From: Schistocerca nitens
Lineage: Eukaryota; Arthropoda; Insecta; Orthoptera; Acrididae
Direction: 5' to 3'
DNA: 64,000 bases
NCBI RefSeq assembly: GCF_023898315.1
Contig: NC_064622.1
Span: 79,299,387-79,363,386, forward strand
A program made the position numbers and the translations under genes. Positions 1 through 11,929 of this stretch are shown piece after piece (position 1 is the stretch's first letter; the number at the start of each line of letters is the position of its first letter). The notes under the pieces are model-generated. The model worked only from the letters and a program-made list of their open reading frames with translations, had not been told where the DNA came from and made no database searches.

Positions 1-45
1 ACTGGCCCATTAATGGTTCAGAGCAACTTAAGCCCTAGAACCAAT

Positions 46-762
46 TGTGCTTACTCACGCTAAGTTTAATTTAGTAAAATTAAGAGGAAAGTTAGAGTCT
101 TTAAGTGATGCTTCCAAGTATCGAACATATTATTAGTGTTATCCACATAAGGTCACCCATATTTATCATAAAATAATAGCTATCAATGTATGTTACAAGA
201 GCAGAACAGGAATCTAGTCACTGAATCTGCACAGTTGTAGCATGTAGATGGAGTACTTGGAATGCAATGTTTTTCACTTTCCTTAAACATCAAGTTTTTT
301 CTGTGTCCTTTATATCAAATTGTAGGTAGTTGATGGTAAATTAAATTGAAATATCTTATACTGAACTTGAGTGAAGTACCATTTTTATGAAACTGATGGC
401 TTATTATGATAGTTTAATGTAACAAGAAGTTTGATAGTACACTAATGTACCAAGTTCAATCAGTCACATCTGTAACAGAAAATACTGTTCACTCTTATCT
501 CCCATTGGGACAACAACTTTCCATCTTTTAGTGAACACTTCACAGCAACAAAATTGTCCATTATGTAACATTATTCCCATAAATATGTAAATTATTTGTG
601 CTTACTCAAGTTGGTTTAACACAGCATAATTAACTGGAAAGTCGGTTTTTTAAGAAAGATATAGCAGATACCTTTTTTTATTTCTCAGTTACTAGTATTA
701 TCCACATAACCATATCCATATTTATCACAAAATAATTGTTATCTTAGTTTTTTTAAGAACAT
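46..762. repeat. Diverged two-unit direct repeat, period about 550 bp
   Basis: The stretch beginning 'gtgcttactcacgc' at about 50 reappears at about 598 as 'gtgcttactcaagt'. Both units then share a run of matches, including 'tatccacata' and 'atatttatca' followed by 'aaaataat', in the same order and orientation. The second unit is interrupted at 762 by the T1 element, and the similarity appears to resume just after it (2186 onward, 'gttac...aacaggagtct' against 'gttac...aacaggaatct'). No coding content is visible. This is an old local tandem duplication or two units of an AT-rich repeat. Confidence 0.6.
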
Positions 763-763
763 A

Positions 764-2183
764 CACTCCTGGAAATTGAAATAAGAACACCGTGAATTCA
801 TTGTCCCAGGAAGGGGAAACTTTATTGACACATTCCTGGGGTCAGATACATCACATGATCACACTGACAGAACCACAGGCACATAGACACAGGCAACAGA
901 GCATGCACAATGTCGACACTAGTACAGTGTATATCCACCTTTCGCAGCAATGCAGGCTGCTATTCTCCCATGGAGACGATTGTAGAGATGCTGGATGTAG
1001 TCCTGTGGAACGGCTTGCCATGCCATTTCCACCTGGCACCTCAGCTGGACCAGCGTTCGTGCTGGACGTGCAGACCGCGTGAGACGACGCTTCATCCAGT
1101 CCCAAACATGCTCAATGGGGGACAGATCCGGAGATCTTGCTGGCCAGGGTAGTTGACTTACACCTTCTAGAGCACGTTGGGTGGCACGGGATACATGCGG
1201 ACGTGCATTGTCCTGTTGGAACAGCAAGTTCCCTTGCCGGTCTAGGAATGGTAGAACGATGGGTTCGATGACGGTTTGGATGTACCGTGCACTATTCAGT
1301 GTCCCCTCGACGATCACCAGTGGTGTACGGCCAGTGTAGGAGATCGCTCCCCACACCATGATGCCGGGTGCTGGCCCTGTGTGCCTCGGTCGTAAGCAGT
1401 CCTGATTGTGGCGCTCACCTGCACGGCGCCAAACATGCATACGACCATCATTGGCACCAAGGCAGAAGCGACTCATCGCTGAAGACGACACGTCTCCATT
1501 CGTCCCTCCATTCACGCCTGTCGCGACACCACTGGAGGCGGGCTGCACGATGTTGGGGCGTGAGCGGAAGACGGCCTAACAGTGTGCGGGACCGTAGCCC
1601 AGCTTCATGGAGACGGTTGCGAATGGTCCTCGCCGATACCCCAGGAGCAACAGAGTCCCTAATTTGCTGGGAAGTGGCGGTGCGGTCCCCTACGGCACTG
1701 CGTAGGATCCTACGGTCTTGGCGTGCATCCGTGCGTCGCAGCGGTCCGGTCCCAGGTCGACGGGCACGTGCACCTTCCGCCGACCACTGGCGACAACATC
1801 GATGTACTGTGGAGACCTCACACCCCACGTGTTGAGCAATTCGGCGGTACGTCCACCCGGCCTCCCGCATGCCCACTATACGCCCTCGCTCAAAGTCCGT
1901 CAACTGCACATACGGTTCACGTCCACGCTGTCGCGGCATGCTACCAGTGTTAAAGACTGCGATGGAGCTCCGTATGCCACGGCAAACTGGCTGACACTGA
2001 CGGCGGCGGTGCACAAATGCTGCGCAGCTAGCGCCATTCGATGGCCAACACCGCGGTTCCTGGTGTATCCGCTGTGCCGTGCGTGTGATCATTGCTTGTA
2101 CAGCCCTCTCGCAGTGTCCGGAGCAAGTATGGTGGGTCTGACACACCGGTGTCAATGTGTTCTTTTTTCCATTTCTAGGAGTG
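764..2183 (-). mobile_element. Tc1-like DNA transposon, family T1, copy A (full length)
   Basis: The element is bounded by TA dinucleotides at 762-763 and 2184-2185, the TSD of Tc1/mariner elements. Its ends are inverted repeats that begin CACTCCTGGAAAT and run about 27 bp with a few mismatches. It is about 1,420 bp long with one transposase gene on the minus strand. It is nearly identical to the copies at 3639, 19956 and 29574, so it inserted recently. It landed inside the second unit of the local tandem repeat. Confidence 0.95.
919..1939 (-). pseudogene. T1 transposase, frameshifted copy A
   Basis: The frame starts at MPRQRGREPYVQL, as in the open copies, and encodes the Tc1-type helix-turn-helix region and the DDE catalytic domain (SDES, QQDNARPH, SPDLSPIEHVW). 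It is 1,021 nt long against 1,023 in the open copies. Two bases are missing in the codons after FSDES (open copies read 'gatgagagtcgc', this one 'gatgagtcgc'), which shifts the frame close to the first catalytic Asp. The rest of the protein is readable in the shifted frame to the normal stop. The copy cannot make full transposase, although its ends look usable in trans. Confidence 0.9.
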
Positions 2184-2307
2184 TAGTTACTTGCCATTCA
2201 GCAACAGGAGTCTTTAGTTTTTGATTCTAATTAATCGTAACAGTGGAGACAGAGACCAACAAGTTATGTTTTTAAAATTTCTCTTGAACTGTCTCATGTC
2301 ATTCTAT

Positions 2308-2480
2308 TTTTTTTTTTTTTTTTTCAGAAATGAGTGTTCCACCAATGAACCAGCTACTACAGACACTCGGATACTTTGCCTCTGGTGAATTCCTTCTGTC
2401 CATTGAAGACTTAATTGGTATAATTGACAAGGGGCAGCCAGCAGGATTATTAAGGGGATGTGTATGCATAAATAACATGC
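2308..2480 (+). pseudogene. PIF/Harbinger (HARBI1-like) transposase fragment, N-terminal helix region
   Basis: A long T tract and 'cag' at about 2327 look like a splice acceptor. The following frame reads MNQLLQTLGYFASGEFL then SIEDLIGI, which resembles the HARBI1-family segment 'L..LRFFATGSF...(I/V)GD..G(I/V)'. One base further along, a shifted frame reads AASRIIK, matching the family's 'STVSRI(I/V)K' helix, so a frameshift separates the two halves. Family recognition is by eye. It could be part of a transposon or a decayed domesticated copy. The DDE half of such a protein is found separately at about 7640-8060. Confidence 0.55.
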
Positions 2481-3636
2481 TTGAGAGACAGTTTTTTGTT
2501 ATTTCTTTTCTCTGATATACTTAAATGAAAATAAAATTAAATCAATGTATATTAATATTTTTTATTCTGAAATCAGTTGCTTTAATTTTTATGTTCTGAT
2601 CCTAATTCTGAGCTCTTTTTCAGTTCTTCAATTCTCTGGTTCTTGTCAAGCTACTTTTAGTTTTGAAGGAGCACCATATGCAACTCTGCCAATTCTTTCA
2701 CATTTGAGAACACATATTTTTATTCTGAAAACAAAACTGACAGCTCTAAGCTGAGATGACTCAAGGAAAATAACACAGTGAAGGTGTCACATCTCCAGTT
2801 ACTTCTCCTCCTTAACCAGATTACATATAGCTGGTAGAGATCATTACACTAGCCAAAATTATGCATGAAATAGTTATACAATTCCTCAGACATTTGTGGA
2901 GAGACAATGACAGCCTCCAGTTTGATATGTGCCATAGGTACATTTCTACTCCAGGATTATAAAAAAAAGATAATGGTTACTTATCATAAGTGTTGACATC
3001 TTATTCTTCATATATACACTTAATATATTTAATAAACATCACACCATAGAAGCAGGATTTATATATGCCAAAGAAGTGCGAAGTGGATGCAAAAATAGTG
3101 TTCAGTAACTCAGCAAGGATATTTCCTGTAGAACACCCATTGTTGCTGTAATGAATTAACCATTCTAAGATGCAGCTAGCCAGTAACATCTCCGAGAATT
3201 TTCTGTCAAATCAATATCTGTGTTGTCACAGTTTATTGGAGATCACTATTTACCATACACCTACGTTTAATGTAATGTTATTGTGTGTAGAAAGGTTTCA
3301 TCTGAATCGAACTGCCTGCGACGTCTTTCTGTTGACAACTTTATCAAATGGTGTATTTCATAGTAAATAATTTGGAACTTATATTTTATGTACGGGGCAG
3401 CACCAAACTGTCGTCTCTGTTACCTTTTCTGGGCATAATATTTACGTGTATCTTTCTTACAAAAGGGGGAAAAAATTGTTCGTCTGTTACAGCTGCTCCG
3501 TCGATCTATACAAAGTTGTTTGTGAATGGAAACTGTTGCGTATTTTTCCCATACTTTATTCAGAAATCTAGAAAGATCTCTTACTGGTCGAGCAACAAAT
3601 ACCTGATCATTTAACTAATTTCAACATGGGTTGTTA
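2481..3636. other. AT-rich stretch without a recognised gene
   Basis: Short open frames here have no recognisable motif and no convincing splice context. No repeat family was identified by eye. Confidence 0.5.
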
Positions 3637-3638
3637 TA

Positions 3639-5059
3639 CACTCCTGGAAATGGAAAAAAGAACACATTGACACCGGTGTGTCAGACCCACCATACTTGCT
3701 CCGGACACTGCGAGAGGGCTGTACAAGCAATGATCACACGCACGGCACAGCGGACACACCAGGAACCGCGGTGTTGGCCGTCGAATGGCGCTAGCTGCGC
3801 AGCATTTGTGCACCGCCGCCGTCAGTGTCAGCCAGTTTGCCGTGGCATACGGAGCTCCATCGCAGTCTTTAACACTGGTAGCATGCCGCGACAGCGTGGA
3901 CGTGAACCGTATGTGCAGTTGACGGACTTTGAGCGAGGGCGTATAGTGGGCATGCGGGAGGCCGGGTGGACGTACCGCCGAATTGCTCAACACGTGGGGC
4001 GTGAGGTCTCCACAGTACATCGATGTTGTCGCCAGTGGTCGGCGGAAGGTGCACGTGCCCGTCGACCTGGGACCGGACCGCAGCGACGCACGGATGCACG
4101 CCAAGACCGTAGGATCCTACGCAGTGCCGTAGGGGACCGCACCGCCACTTCCCAGCAAATTAGGGACACTGTTGCTCCTGGGGTATCGGCGAGGATCATT
4201 CGCAAGCGTCTCCATGAAGCTGGGCTACGGTCCCGCACACCGTTAGGCCGTCTTCCGCTCACGCCCCAACATCGTGCAGCCCGCCTCCAGTGGTGTCGCG
4301 ACAGGCGTGAATGGAGGGACGAATGGAGACATGTCGTCTTCAGCGATGAGAGTCGCTTCTGCCTTGGTGCCAATGATGGTCGTATGCGTGTTTGGCGCCG
4401 TGCAGGTGAGCGCCACAATCAAGCCTGCATACGACCGAGGCACACAGGGCCAACACCCGGCATCATGGTGTGGGGAGCGATCTCCTACACTGGCCGTACA
4501 CCACTGGTGATCGTCGAGGGGACACTGAATAGTGCACGGTACATCCAAACCGTCATCGAACCCATCGTTCTACCATTCCTAGACCGGCAAGGGAACTTGC
4601 TGTTCCAACAGGACAATGCACGTCCGCATGTATCCCGTGCCACCCAACGTGCTCTAGAAGGTGTAAGTCAACTACCCTGGCCAGCAAGATCTCCGGATCT
4701 GTCCCCCATTGAGCATGTTTGGGACTGGATGAAGCGTCGTTCACGCGGTCTGCACGTCCAGCACGAACGCTGGTCCAACTGAGGCGCCAGGTGGAAATGA
4801 CATGGCAAGCCGTTCCACAGGACTACATCCAGCATCTCTACGATCGTCTCCATGGGAGAATAGCAGCCTGCATTGCTGCGAAAGGTGGATATACACTGTA
4901 CTAGTGCCGACATTGTGCATGGTCTGTTGCCTGTGTCTATGTGCCTGTGGTTCTGTCAGTGTGATCATGTGATGTATCTGACCCCAGGAATGTGTCAATA
5001 AAGTTTCCCCTTCCTGGGACAATGAATTCACGGTGTTCTTATTTCAATTTCCAGGAGTG
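3639..5059 (+). mobile_element. Tc1-like DNA transposon, family T1, copy B (full length)
   Basis: TA TSDs lie at 3637-3638 and 5060-5061. The ends are CACTCCTGGAAATGG... and the inverted ...TTTCCAGGAGTG. Length is 1,421 bp, in opposite orientation to copy A about 1.5 kb away. The sequence is almost identical to the other three copies, indicating recent transposition. Confidence 0.96.
3883..4904 (+). pseudogene. T1 transposase, copy B with a one-base deletion near the C-terminus
   Basis: The frame starts with MPRQRGREPYVQL and is open through both DNA-binding helices and all three catalytic residues (SDES, QQDN, PIEHVW). At about 4740 'cgtcgttcac' stands where the open copies have 'cgtcgtctcac'. 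The missing base shifts the frame, and translation ends about 40 codons early, at 4782. The catalytic core is therefore complete and only the last part of the C-terminal domain is replaced. Whether such a protein keeps activity is not known. Confidence 0.9.
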
Positions 5060-5061
5060 TA

Positions 5062-6059
5062 TTTTTATACATGCAAGTACCCCAATAACTTAGTTAAATG
5101 TCTGGCACTAATATTTCAGTGAATGAGACCTCAGCAGTTTTCTGCTACGCTCTTTAACTAATTTACAGTATCTACCAGCCTCAAAGTATCCTCAAGCAAA
5201 TAGTCTTGCGATCTGGAACGCTTATCAATAATGTTTGACATGCTATTTCTGCAGACGACGACTTGTAAATATGAAATGACATACGCGAAAATACCAGGAG
5301 TGCTCTACAGTCGTTGCCAACTTAACTGGAGATGAACGCCACAGAACACCAATATATGAACGCTATTGTGAGAATAATTAACTGGGGAATAAAACGGCGT
5401 CATACAACGCGCGCTCCAAGTTAACCCATGGTTAGCCTATTCCTCGGTTAGCTACCTCCGGCCCCAAAAACAAGACTGTATAAAACGGGAGCAAATGTTA
5501 CCTGTTACCCACGTATAAACATCTTTCATCTGCTTTCCATACCTTCGCTAGTATGTCAAATGTTTCAGTTGTAATGAACACGTTACAGCCATTTGTTTCA
5601 CAGAATGTACAACTTGTAATTGTGACTTATCCATGTGTAACAAAACACAAAAGAACTTATGGGACCATTGAAAATAACATCACATAAGAAAATTAGAAAC
5701 GCAGACTTAATGTTAGTCTTCTGTCTTGGGAAAAAGAAGATTCCTCTCAATTTGATGATGTACTACAAGGACCTAATAAACTGAATTGAATTTATTCGAT
5801 ATTTCAAAGCCAGTCATAGCTTAAATAGTAGTTCTTTAAGTTCGTGACGCATTAGATGGAGAATTCTGTAGATGCGACTTAATTATGCAAATAAAGTAGA
5901 TTTTTGTAGTGCATTGAAATTGCCAGTACCCGTTAGAGTAACTTTAAAATAAACTGTAAAAGAGCGTAGAAATTAAAAATTTTGCCATACACCATTCGCA
6001 GATAGCAAATGATTAAAATGCAGCACTAATAAATATACCTCATGTTTGATACTGGACGA
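5062..6059. other. Non-coding stretch, nothing recognised
   Basis: No coherent coding frame, tandem repeat or recognised element was seen in this kilobase. Confidence 0.5.
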
Positions 6060-6310
6060 TTACGATTTTACACTCGTCCCAGTTCTTGCAGGTCTACCGC
6101 GCTTTCTTCTTTGATGGGGAGTCCATTGCCATACACGTTTTGGCCATCTTGTGTCTGGCATACGCTGCAAGTAACCATAAGTAGGCGCTTCCTTTCTATG
6201 TAGTCTAGGATTGTGCTTTCGACATTCATAACCTCTCTGATCCTATCATTTCTAATATGATCAAGCCTGGAATAGCCACAACTCCGTCTCCAGAAATCCA
6301 TCTCGACAGC
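6060..6310 (-). pseudogene. Non-LTR retrotransposon reverse transcriptase, C-terminal fragment
   Basis: The minus-strand frame reads MDFWRRSCGYSRLDHIRNDR, then a segment resembling 'I.E.MNVE.TI.DYIE.KRL' and a decayed 'RMP..RWPKRV' region. This is the typical extreme C-terminus of RTE-type insect LINE reverse transcriptases, where 'RDRIRN..IR..M.V' is followed by the 'GHV.RM' segment. Only about 80 residues remain. No catalytic motif, 5' part or tail is visible, so it is an old truncated remnant. Confidence 0.6.
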
Positions 6311-7034
6311 CAGCAGGCGATCTCTCTGCCTCTGAGTTAGTTTTAATTACCATTGAAATCAATTCTTCGTTACGAATATGGAATAACTTTCGCTAAACCA
6401 ACCACTCCGATTTCAAATATGTCTCTACACTGCTCCAGAGGGTAGGGTAAAATGAGTTAAGTAACATAAAATATAACTTTGATTCTATACGTTCTAGGGC
6501 GCTGTTGACCAATTAAGTATAATAATATATCCACTGTGCCTTGTAGTGAGTTAATCTGACTTAAATGCGGTCGTTTACCACAGTTGTGTTAAAGGGAAAC
6601 ACGCTGGTTTAACTTTTTATTTTTTCCTCCGTTAAAATGAAATATCTTAAGCTGGGGAAAAAACTACATCTAAATCTTCATCTACAGTTACCTATAAATA
6701 CCCTGCAAACCATTGTGAAATTTGTGGCATAGGGTACTTCCCAATGTACCACTTATTAGCACTGTTGTCTGTCCACTGTTACGGGCACGGAATGCCAAAA
6801 TATAAGTAGTGCAAGACTCGTGTTACGATACGGAAGCAAAGAACGACAGCAATGCTCCAAGTGGCCTGGCACTTGCGGGATGCAGAATGACATGCGGAAA
6901 TGTTGCCACGAAACGTGCCACTTTATTAACACAAATCCACACATAGTAAGAAACGAACAATGCAGTCACAAGAGTACACAGAAAGTCGTATGCGAGAATG
7001 TGCTTAATTCTTGTAATTTCGGAGAACATTCTCA
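6311..7034. other. Non-coding stretch, nothing recognised
   Basis: No supported gene or repeat was found. Short frames on both strands overlap each other and have no family signature. Confidence 0.45.
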
Positions 7035-7639
7035 GGGTTGCATGAATAAAGCAATTCGGAGAACATTTTTCACCTGAGAATGTTATCACCTTGAGCATAA
7101 GGGTGAAGGAAGTTGCTCAACGCTAAGAACATTTTCCAGTTTCGTATGAATAAAACTAGACAAGATTTTCACAAGAACATTCCCTGAGTTTTTGAAGAGA
7201 GGTACGTTAACATGCTTCTAGTTGAGGACGTTTAGTTGAAGTTCGGTTTCTTGAGTTTTTTTAAAGTAAAATCGCAGAATTTATGCTGCTTGGAAGCAAA
7301 TAACGATATATTTAGCCCAATGATATACTGAAGAGAGAAACTGTGGTAGTTTATACAGGTTTAACGACAAAAAATATTATTTAGTCGATGAATGACGCAA
7401 CGATCCACAATTTACCAACAAATCACTTCCTTCCCGATAATCATGATAGAAGGGGACGACCTTTCAAGCAAAGTAAAAATGAAAACTCTTTTGTGTTATT
7501 TGGAAGACCCAGGTTTTCAGGCTCGTCTAGAAGACTAAGTTATACACAAGGCCGTGGCACTGAGATTCTTATATGTTCATCATCATATTACACAAAAATC
7601 ACCTTTATGGATCCTATTTTCTAGAAACGTAGGAGAACT

Positions 7640-8060
7640 AGAAACAGTAGAAGTTAAGCAGCAACAAAGTTACCAGTTTTCATGTGCAGTGGGGACCCTC
7701 GATTGCACGTACATGCTAATCATGAAACCTACCGTACATGGAGGTGAATAAATAAACCGAAAGCTTTTCTGATATCAGGGTGCAGGCGATGTGTGATTAT
7801 AGTGAACTATATACTAATGGCAGTGCTTCATGATCTGACTCCGTACATGAGGCTAAGATATGGAAAAACCTTGATGCGTGCCAGGTACTAATAGACAACT
7901 TGTGTAATGCTTTAATTTTAAGAGGTGAAAGGTATGGCGTTGCACGATGTTTAATGACACCATTCCAGAATCCTCAGACACCTGATTAAAGGGCCTGCAA
8001 AAGTCTTCAGCATGGCAGAACGAAGCTGTTTTGAAAAATTCAGGGGAAGAGATGATTATT
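7640..8060 (+). pseudogene. PIF/Harbinger (HARBI1-like) DDE transposase remnant
   Basis: One frame reads CAVGTLDCTYMLIMKP, followed after a few residues by 'INRK'. This matches the HARBI1 signature '(V/I)G.(I/L)D.THV.I.KP...YINRK', which holds the first catalytic Asp. Further on, GERYGVARCLMTPFQNPQTP matches the family's 'GD.GY....LMTPF..P.TP' block, where the Asp of GD, the second catalytic residue, has become Glu. Several stops and shifts interrupt the region between the blocks. The protein is dead; identification rests on two ordered family blocks. Confidence 0.7.
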
Positions 8061-8739
8061 TCACTAGGTAACTACAGCAACAGTGACACTTCAAACATCT
8101 TTCATCATGACGGGAGTGATGTCAATGGAGTTATTCCATTATCACCATAGAAATGAAACACAGATGGATCCAGCAGCCTGTTTGGAGTGCATAGTTTGTA
8201 ACTGAAAGTAGCTACATAACAGAATTGTATTGCTATAAGTTTTGAAATTTTAATAAGAAGGCCTTAGCAGTAACTAATTCCACATGAAGTTCATTTCAGG
8301 AATTCAGTCTGTATCAAACAAAATAAATATTGCTGCAATATAAATGTACTGTGTTTTGTATCGCTTTTGTTCATTCTCCCAGTCAATTGTCTTATTGAAG
8401 ATACGTTTTCTCACAGCATCAGTCTTATGTTTTGTTATGTTAGAAATAAGTAGGATTATCAGATAAATTAATAACTGGTTAATTACAAATCTAGTGATCT
8501 GTTTCTCATAACGAAACGGCACTGACGACCGTTTTAGTACAGAGTATTCTAAAGTGACTTTGCAACTTGAACTACATACGTAATTTTACTGAGAAGACTT
8601 ATACAAGTGTTACAGGTGTCATCTTGTAGCAAAATACTGCAAGTTACGTTCTATACATTCGCTTTCACTTTAACTACTGCTTTAACTTTCAGTCTGAATG
8701 AATGTGTCTGCCATTGACCAAACAGCAAACGTCCCATCT

Positions 8740-9125
8740 GACATAAAATCTTGCCACTCTTTATTCAGCACATCAGGCGCCACTTCCGCAATTTCAGTCT
8801 GTACAGCTTAGGTGGTATCTTTTTCGTAACACTCTACAGAGTGTAGATTTAGGAAATCCAAGCTCTTGTGACTCATGATGCCTTGATTTCCTTAGACCTC
8901 GAACAAAACTCTCTCTCACTCGCTCGACAACAACCTCAGTATCTTGTGGGCGACCTGGAGATTTGTTGTGATGAATGCTACAGCCAGTTAGAATGAAATT
9001 CAGGAGGAATAAATCGTAGGCCTACTAGCAACTTCCTTACGGTACTCCGTACGAAATTGTTGAACCCTTGTTGCTGACTGTTTTTTTTTTTTTTTTCGTC
9101 CAAAACACGCAACGAGCATATTCTG
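8740..9125 (-). pseudogene. Tc1/mariner-superfamily transposase remnant with a DUF4817-like N-terminal domain
   Basis: On the minus strand the segments HHNKSPGRPQDTEVVVERVR and ESFVRGLRKSRHHESQELGF, then PKSTLCRVLRKRYHL, follow the insect transposase pattern 'GRP....VE.VR..F.RSPRKS...ASRELG.P.STV.RVLRKRL'. Immediately afterwards the sequence reads AEVAPDVLNKEWQDF, like the extreme C-terminal '.VTP..L...W.E' block of the same proteins. The catalytic domain therefore appears to be missing by internal deletion. A T/A homopolymer at about 9081-9095 breaks the N-terminal frame. Only family-level recognition is possible. Confidence 0.55.
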
Positions 9126-9958
9126 ATCCTGTGAGGTCTACTGTTTTGGTTTTCAGTTTTGTGTCGTTGCCAGTGGCGGAATTCGGTACTAGAACATTAG
9201 GCGAATGAAACTTTTACTACAATATTGCACCTTATGCACTAGATTTTCAATTTTATTGTCGTCCTAGTGACGTTATTTGGTTCTGCAACCATAAGCGAAT
9301 GAAACTTTAAGTATTTTGTTAGAAGATGGCACCTTAACCATACGTCTAAGTCGTCTCAGTAAAATTCTATATGAATGTGAAGTTGTAAAGTGCTTTAGAA
9401 TCATTCTATTCTTGACGAACGACCATTGTGTGTCTTACTTAACCAAAATAAACTCGTGGTAGAAAACTCTGACAGAGTTTCGGTGATGAAAAAGTGACAT
9501 ATTCGTAAGAGTACGTTAACATTATGTGCTCACCTAACATAAATAACAAAAAAATTTCCCGCATGTCGAAAATTCGGTAATATCGTCAAAATGCATTTTC
9601 GTAAACTGTCTGCAATGGTCTTAATAATTTGTTGCTGCGCATAAAACATGAATCGGAACATAATCCAATTCTTCCAGCACACATTCCAGGCAGTTCCATA
9701 TTTGTACAGTGAATAGTTTGTCCGATTGGGCGAGTTGAATAAACTGGAATATTATGCATGTGTTCTGTGCGGGACGAGTCACACAACGCATACCGAGAAT
9801 ATTCTCAAGAAGGACGGGAAGTAATGAGAAAGAAATGTCTCGTCAGAGAATATGTTTAGAACTTTTTATTAATACGAAATTGAGAAGTTTCTCAGAGAAT
9901 ATTCTTTTACTCTGAGAATCTCCTCTGGAGAATGTCTTCTTTTCTCTTCGTACGACCC

Positions 9959-10559
9959 AATAACGAAACAGCGAGACAAAGACAATAATCAACATAAAGA
10001 GATATACTCGTTCATTGTTCTTAATGTCGATTTTGTATGTTTACATCGTTTTGGCGGTCCAGAGCAGAACACCGCGGAGGGGATAGGAATGGGACCCTAC
10101 TCCAGAGCTTAGTCTTGCAGAAATGTGGGACACTGAAGCGGCCTACTGTAGCGAGAGCGGGGTGGAGGCAATACTTGAAGCAGTTGACTTGATGTCGAAA
10201 TTCGCAGAGAAAGGTAGGATGACTGGCCCGACAGTGTGTGTCGCTAGATGTTGGTGTGGCTGAAGGAACCACTAGTAACTGTGGTTAGTTGTCTTCTTCC
10301 ACATGGTTCCTCAACATCCAGGCTGACTTGAGGCACAAAATGGAGACAGTTAAAGGATTACCATTAGGTAATATGGTAAACGTTTGTTACCATTGTTGGA
10401 GTTCTCTCTGGGGTCGGGATAAGGCTCATGGAGTGCGCATGAACTGTGTCGACTCAGAGAGTCACATAGGTGCAATTGCTTAATGCGTTATACACGAAAA
10501 CTTGCTGTACAGCGTGAGCTTGATGAGGTGGTATATGGATGTCAGCTATGTGATGTCTA
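9959..10559. other. Non-coding stretch, nothing recognised
   Basis: No supported gene. The region abuts a Ty3/mdg4 fossil on its right and might contain more of it, but no motif can be named. Confidence 0.4.
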
Positions 10560-10980
10560 TTTTATTTACGAAGGTCGGCAATTCTGAAGTTGCAAGAGGA
10601 AGGCCACACCAGTGTCAGACATTCACCACACAAAAGGTCGGCGAGAGAGGATGTCAGATGATCCTTATAAATTCTCCATATACCTACTAGAACCCAAGTT
10701 AATGCTTTGGTCCGCTGCAAATCGTGACACATCAACGCGGCTTTCAGGGTTTGGTGCCACCTTTCAATCACCCCATTATTTTAAGGCTGGTAGATAGTTG
10801 TGTAGAAGCTGCTGTACCGATGCTTAACACTTGCAGTGTCAGCAGCCAATATCACTTCAGTGCTATGAAGGTGCCTAAAATATAGGGGGCAATTCTGCGA
10901 AAGACAGAGTTTCATGGTCGACCGCCCACCAGGAGGTGGCCCAAGCACTGCTAGAGGCCGCTGTGACGTCGGTGGCATTC
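10560..10980 (-). mobile_element. Ty3/mdg4 (gypsy)-type pol fossil, integrase fragment
   Basis: The minus strand reads MIERWHQTLKAALMCHD, then a region resembling 'LVLLGIR...KEDL..S.AELVYGE.L', the family's integrase core end and following segment. This is a broken, isolated piece of an old LTR retrotransposon. No paired LTRs could be assigned to it. Confidence 0.6.
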
Positions 10981-11929
10981 GTTACGTCATATACAAAAGA
11001 AATTACATATATATTTTGTATATTTTTATTTTTAATTTATCAGCATGATTCTTTCTCTCAGGGATATTGTCTTTTCTTATCACTTTTACTTACGTGCATA
11101 AGTAAATATGAAACGGGTTCTTGAAGGGCCGCTGTTATTCATGTACCAACCTTAGATTTTGAACGTGGTGACTAAAATATAGTTGCCGTTAACTGAATTG
11201 AATGTAATTTTGTTAATTTCTATTTATTGATTGCAAAGCAAGGTTCGAGAGAATTTCGCTTGTTCCCGTGGAGCGGCCAAGATAAAACTTACTGAACTCA
11301 TGGAATCTGTATAATTTAAAAACATGAACTTTAACGTAAATTAATTATCTGTTGTAATTTAAAAAGGTTCTTACAACGAAATCTCTCGCATTTACAGTTA
11401 CTGTTAACACTGAAAAATAAACTAATACTTCGGCGCGTAATGGCCGACCAGAGGCTGCATCGGAAGATGAGCTTCTCGCAGCGCAAATTACTGCAAAAAT
11501 GGTTATTAAAAATAATCAGCCACTGCGAGCATTTCAGGTGACAACTATTACAAAGAAATTCATTTTGTGATAATAATAACAATTTTATTTTAGCAATAAA
11601 TACGAATAACTTACATAAAATATGTGTAGCCGCTCAATGGCTGCCTTCCGTACCACGAAACAAAACAGTGTGTGTCCCATAAAATACGTCCTTCCTCCTC
11701 GGCCGTACAATCGCGCCTCTTTCGATCCTTTTTTTATTTTCATAGACATTAAATAAAGATGATACTCTTAAATTATCGCTGCATATCTGTTGTTTCAAGA
11801 ACATTAACTATATCTTTTACACTAATTATATTCATAAAATACTTCAACTGCGGTTTACAACCGATAAAAATGTCAATATTTATGCGACGTACCGTTACAC
11901 CGCGGACCACACAGACCTGTTCTCGTCTG
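10981..11929. other. AT-rich stretch without a recognised gene
   Basis: No coding family, tandem repeat or element end was recognised. Confidence 0.45.

Larger units (their letters stand above)
7035..9958 (+). mobile_element. Probable decayed PIF/Harbinger DNA transposon
   Basis: The left end starts GGGTTGCATGAATAAA. The reverse complement of the right end starts GGGTCGTACGAAGAGAAAA. They align over about 50 bp with subterminal 'gagaacatt' or 'agacattctc' motifs in both. PIF/Harbinger ends commonly start with GG, and Harbinger-type DDE remnants lie inside (7640-8060). The flanking trinucleotides ('tca' and 'aat') do not match as a 3-bp TSD, so the boundary is tentative. A foreign transposase fragment (8740-9125) appears to be nested inside. 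Confidence 0.45.

Noticed and set aside
3634-4104. Open frames of 140-170 residues antisense to the T1 transposase, repeated in every T1 copy
   Set aside because: They are GC-rich shadows of the transposase gene. They vary only because the sense gene does and have no family signature.
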